A DNA stretch of 64,000 bases from CAZGRP01 sp964527995 (GTDB lineage: Bacteria; Zhuqueibacterota; Zhuqueibacteria; Oceanimicrobiales; CAZGRP01), in contig CAZGRP010000009.1 of the NCBI GenBank assembly GCA_964527995.1, positions 1 to 64,000 of the forward strand, given 5' to 3'. The notes under the pieces were generated by a model, which had not been told where the DNA came from, searched no databases, and saw only the letters and a program-made list of their open reading frames with translations. This document shows, one piece after another, positions 60,951-64,000 of the stretch. The first letter of the stretch is position 1. Each line of letters opens with the position of its first letter. Position numbers and translations under genes: made by a program.

Positions 60951-63278
60951 ATGGCAGTCTCCAGCGTTGTCGGAACGCGGGTAAAACGCAAAGAGGACCC
61001 GCGCCTTCTCACCGGGCGGGCCAGCTATGTCGAGGATCTGGTTTTTCCGGGGATGGTCTGGGCCGCCATCGTTCGCAGCCCCTATGCCCACGCTACTCTG
61101 CGCCATGTCGACACAGCCGCTGCGGCGCGCCATCCCGGTGTGCTGGCCGTCCTCACCGGAGCCGATCTCAAGGACAAAGTCGGCGGCATCCCGGTTGCCC
61201 ACCGCATCCCTGATCTGAAAGAGCCATTTCATCCGCCCATGGCGACCGAAGAAGTGCATTACGTCGGTGAACCGGTCGCGGCCGTCGTGGCCACCGACCG
61301 CTACGTCGCCAAGGATGCCGTTCAGCTGGTAAATGTCGACTACGAACCGCTCCCCGTCGTGGTCGACCCGGAGAAGGCCATGGAACCAGGCAGCCCGCTG
61401 GTCCACAAGGATCTCGGCACCAACATCGCCTTCTCTTCAACCACGACCTGCGGCGACATCGAGCAGGGGTTCGCCGAGGCCGACCTTACCGTCAGTGCCC
61501 GATTCGTGAACCAGAGGCTGGTGCCCAACGCCATCGAACCCCGCGGGGTGATTTCGCTCTGGCATCCCGGCTATGAGACGCTCACCGTCTATTCCTCCAC
61601 CCAGATTCCCCATCTGCTGAAACTGCTCCTGTCCGGTATCCTGGGTGTGCCCGAACACAAAGTCCGCATCGTCGCGCCGGAGGTGGGCGGAGGGTTCGGC
61701 AGCAAGCTCAACTGCTACAGCGAGGAGGTCATCGTCGGCTATCTGTCCCAGCAACTGGGCCGGCCGGTCAAATGGATCGAGGAACGTTCTGAAGCCTACC
61801 TGGCCACCATCCATGGTCGCGACCAGATCAACTACGTGGAAGTCGGCGTCAAGAAAGATGGCAGGATCACAGCCTTGAAGGTGCAGGTGATTGCCGATCT
61901 CGGCGCCTACCACCAGCTTCTCACCCCGGTCATCCCGGTCCTCACCGGTTTGATGATCACCGGCTGTTACAAAGTGCCGAACCTGAAGTGCGACATCCAC
62001 GCGGTCTTCACCAACAAGATCTCCACGGATGCCTATCGTGGCGCCGGCAGGCCGGAAGCCACCTATCTCATCGAGCGTGCCATCGACCTGGTGGCTCGCA
62101 AGCTCCGGAAAGACCCCATCGCCGTGCGCCGGAAAAACTTCCCGAAGAGCAACGAATTCCCGTTCACCACGCCTTCGGGAATTCAGTACGACAGCGGCGA
62201 CTACCAGCGCAGCCTGGATCGTCTGCTGGAGTTGATCGACTATCCGAAGCTGCGCGAAGAACAGAAGGCGCTGCGCAAACAGGGCAAGCTCATGGGGATC
62301 GGTTTTTCAACCTACGTCGAGGTCTGCGGCATGGGGCCAAGCGCAGCCATGCCGGCCGGCGGCTGGGAAAGCTGCACCGTGCGTGTCGAGCGCACGGGCA
62401 AGGTCACCGTGCTGACAGGCATCTCCCCGCACGGCCAGGGCGAAGAGACCACCTTTGCGCAGATCGTCGCCGACGAATTCGGCATCCCGATCGAGGATGT
62501 GGAGGTCATCCACGGCGACACCGACCGCATCCAATCGGGCATCGGCACCTTCGGCTCCCGCGGTGTCTCGGTGGGCGGTGCCGCTCTGTTCCTGGCAACC
62601 CGGGAGATCCGCGAGAAGGTGAAGAAGCTGGCGGCCCATCTTCTCGAGGCCAGCCCGGAGGACATGGTGTTCGAAGGCGGCAAGCTGTTCGTCAGAGGGG
62701 CACCGTCCAAGGCGGTCACCTTTCTCGACGTTGTAACCGCCGCCTACATCGCCGACAACCTTCCTGAAGGTGTCGAGCCTGGCCTGGAGGCAGTGCATTT
62801 CTTCGAGCCCCCGAACTTCACCTATCCTTTTGGCGCCCACTGTGCCATCGTCGACATTGATCGCGACACCGGCGAGGTGACCATCCGCCGATATGTGGCT
62901 GTGGACGACTGCGGCAAGGTCATCAACCCGATGATCGTCGACGGACAGTTGCACGGCGGCATCGCCCAGGGAATTGCCCAGGCGATGTACGAGGAAGCCA
63001 TCTACGATGAGAACGGCCAGCTATTGACCGCTTCGATGTTGGACTACGCCGTACCCAAGGCTTCCTACATGCCCTCTTTCGAACTCGACCGCACCGAAAC
63101 GCCGAGCCCGGTCAATCCTCTCGGGGTCAAGGGCGTCGGCGAGGCAGGCACCATCGCGTCCTCAGCAGCGGTGGTCAATGCGGTGGTCGATGCTCTCGCT
63201 CCCTTCGGCGTCGATCACGTCGACATGCCGGTGAAGCCGGAACGAATCTGGAAGCTCATCCACAAGGGAGGCAAGTGA
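60951..63278 (+). CDS. molybdopterin large subunit of a molybdenum hydroxylase (form II CoxL-like)
   Basis: A 775-residue catalytic subunit binding molybdopterin cytosine dinucleotide. The conserved EVGGGFGSKLN segment and the MCD-binding region around GVKGVGEAGTI are present. The active-site loop reads AYRGAGRPEA, the form II type, and lacks the AYxCSFR motif of true aerobic CO dehydrogenase. The enzyme is therefore more likely an aldehyde, xanthine or other aromatic hydroxylase. AAGGAG precedes the ATG at 60951. The FAD subunit gene begins one base after its stop. The order S-L-M differs from the M-S-L order of the classical cox cluster. Confidence 0.93.
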   Translation: MAVSSVVGTRVKRKEDPRLLTGRASYVEDLVFPGMVWAAIVRSPYAHATLRHVDTAAAARHPGVLAVLTGADLKDKVGGIPVAHRIPDLKEPFHPPMATEEVHYVGEPVAAVVATDRYVAKDAVQLVNVDYEPLPVVVDPEKAMEPGSPLVHKDLGTNIAFSSTTTCGDIEQGFAEADLTVSARFVNQRLVPNAIEPRGVISLWHPGYETLTVYSSTQIPHLLKLLLSGILGVPEHKVRIVAPEVGGGFGSKLNCYSEEVIVGYLSQQLGRPVKWIEERSEAYLATIHGRDQINYVEVGVKKDGRITALKVQVIADLGAYHQLLTPVIPVLTGLMITGCYKVPNLKCDIHAVFTNKISTDAYRGAGRPEATYLIERAIDLVARKLRKDPIAVRRKNFPKSNEFPFTTPSGIQYDSGDYQRSLDRLLELIDYPKLREEQKALRKQGKLMGIGFSTYVEVCGMGPSAAMPAGGWESCTVRVERTGKVTVLTGISPHGQGEETTFAQIVADEFGIPIEDVEVIHGDTDRIQSGIGTFGSRGVSVGGAALFLATREIREKVKKLAAHLLEASPEDMVFEGGKLFVRGAPSKAVTFLDVVTAAYIADNLPEGVEPGLEAVHFFEPPNFTYPFGAHCAIVDIDRDTGEVTIRRYVAVDDCGKVINPMIVDGQLHGGIAQGIAQAMYEEAIYDENGQLLTASMLDYAVPKASYMPSFELDRTETPSPVNPLGVKGVGEAGTIASSAAVVNAVVDALAPFGVDHVDMPVKPERIWKLIHKGGK

Positions 63279-63279
63279 G

Positions 63280-64000
63280 ATGATCCCAGCGGCATTCGAA
63301 TACCACGCCCCGGAATCCCTCAAGGAGGCGGCATCGCTCCTGGCCAGACACAGGGAGGACGCCAAGCTTCTGGCCGGGGGACATACTCTGATTCCGCTGA
63401 TGAAGTTGCGCATGGCTCAGCCGAAACTGGTCATCGACCTGAGCAGAATCCCGGGTCTCAGCTACATCGAGGAATCCGGCGGTGAGATCCGCATTGGGGC
63501 GATGACGACGCACTACACCATCGAGAGCTCTAGTCTCCTGCGCCAGAAGCTGACGGCGCTACAAGAAGCCGCTTCGTGCATCGGCGACGTGCAGGTACGC
63601 AACAAGGGCACCATCGGCGGCAGCCTGGCCCATGCCGACCCGGCCGCGGACTATCCCGCCGCAATGCTCGCCTTCGGGGCCGAAATGGTGGCGCAAGGGC
63701 CGCGTGCCGACCGCGTTGTGCCTGCAGCCCGGTTCTTCGTCGATCTACTGACCACAGCGCTGCGGCCCCTCGATATCCTGCGTGAGGTGCGCATCCCAGT
63801 GCCTGCGGCGGGCAGCGGCAGCGCCTATGCCAAGCTTTATCAGAAGGCGTCCGGATTCGCCCTTGTTGGCGTGGCCGCTGTCGTCACCCTCAAGAACGGC
63901 GTCATCGACGCAGCCAGCGTGGCGGTGACCGGCGTCGGGCCGAAGGCGTTCAAGGCCAGGTGGGTCGAGAAGGGTCTTGTCGGCCGCGAACCCGATGCAA
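63280..64000 (+). CDS. FAD-binding medium subunit of the molybdenum hydroxylase (partial, cut by window end)
   Basis: The first 240 residues of a CoxM/xanthine-dehydrogenase FAD subunit. The protein starts MIPAAFEYHAPESLKEA, then the FAD-binding LLAGGHTLIPLMKLR and the second motif NKGTIGGSLAHADPAAD. It passes electrons from the iron-sulfur subunit to the acceptor. The ATG lies one base after the TGA of the large subunit gene, with GGGAGG upstream inside that gene. The C-terminal third is beyond the window. Confidence 0.92.
   Translation, partial: MIPAAFEYHAPESLKEAASLLARHREDAKLLAGGHTLIPLMKLRMAQPKLVIDLSRIPGLSYIEESGGEIRIGAMTTHYTIESSSLLRQKLTALQEAASCIGDVQVRNKGTIGGSLAHADPAADYPAAMLAFGAEMVAQGPRADRVVPAARFFVDLLTTALRPLDILREVRIPVPAAGSGSAYAKLYQKASGFALVGVAAVVTLKNGVIDAASVAVTGVGPKAFKARWVEKGLVGREPDA

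Noticed and set aside
60951..63278. Calling the operon aerobic CO dehydrogenase
   Set aside because: The active-site loop is AYRGAGR, not AYxCSFR, and gene order is not the form I order.

Overview
The window looks like chromosome from an uncultured, GC-rich bacterium of the Fibrobacteres-Chlorobi-Bacteroidota (FCB) neighbourhood, for example a candidate phylum such as KSB1, Zixibacteria, Latescibacteria or Calditrichota. The main clue is the very large secreted repeat protein at 37738-42639. It ends in the YPNPFNP-type FlgD-like C-terminal domain that is typical of that group. Lipoprotein signal peptides, a Wzy/WaaL-type ligase and paired M16 proteases also fit a diderm. Many genes have a near-consensus sigma-70 promoter (TTGACN, 16-17 bp, TATATT-like) and a purine-rich ribosome-binding site. 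I see no rRNA, tRNA, CRISPR array, insertion sequence or prophage. The phylum call is an inference.

Left part (1-23 kb): a TPR lipoprotein and mtnA lie on the minus strand. Two stand-alone receiver proteins follow on the plus strand, one of them without its phospho-acceptor aspartate. Next come nadB-queF-queC (NAD and 7-deazaguanine synthesis) and a serine beta-lactamase-like domain fused to an alpha/beta hydrolase. A long minus-strand block then holds a Wzy/WaaL-type ligase, a YbaK deacylase, a PEBP lipoprotein, a FadN-type beta-oxidation enzyme, a membrane SpoIIE phosphatase, a thiolase, a lipoprotein, isocitrate dehydrogenase, an acyl-CoA dehydrogenase and citrate synthase. Together these carry fatty acids to acetyl-CoA and into the TCA cycle.

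Middle (23-37 kb): a glutaredoxin-thioredoxin reductase fusion faces an operon of DPSL-type ferritin, 2Fe-2S ferredoxin and a PerR/Fur regulator, which has a clear promoter and a candidate operator. A four-gene minus-strand operon follows: AAA ATPase, Toprim/DUF4276-like partner, a lone archaeal-type threonyl-tRNA editing domain (apparent CTG start) and an alkaline-phosphatase-superfamily phosphodiesterase. The first two resemble split OLD-type defence pairs. After an M16 protease pair comes the most striking locus. An AhpD-family redox protein is interrupted by an in-frame TGA exactly where the second catalytic cysteine belongs (CxxU), and a SECIS-like hairpin follows it directly. A helical protein of unknown function lies just downstream.

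Right part (37-64 kb): the 1633-residue protein with four lamin-tail/PKD units, a nitrilase, a winged-helix/nuclease-like protein divergent from a 36-residue basic protein, membrane proteins, a CPBP protease, a calcineurin-type phosphoesterase, an SCP2-E1alpha-E1beta dehydrogenase fusion, a lipase-like hydrolase, a DUF4013 protein, a PDZ-GAF-SpoIIE phosphatase, a lytic transglycosylase, an unknown membrane protein/lipoprotein pair, a MetE-like protein and a form II Cox/xanthine-dehydrogenase-type operon cut by the window end. Several intergenic regions carry degenerate short tandem repeats.
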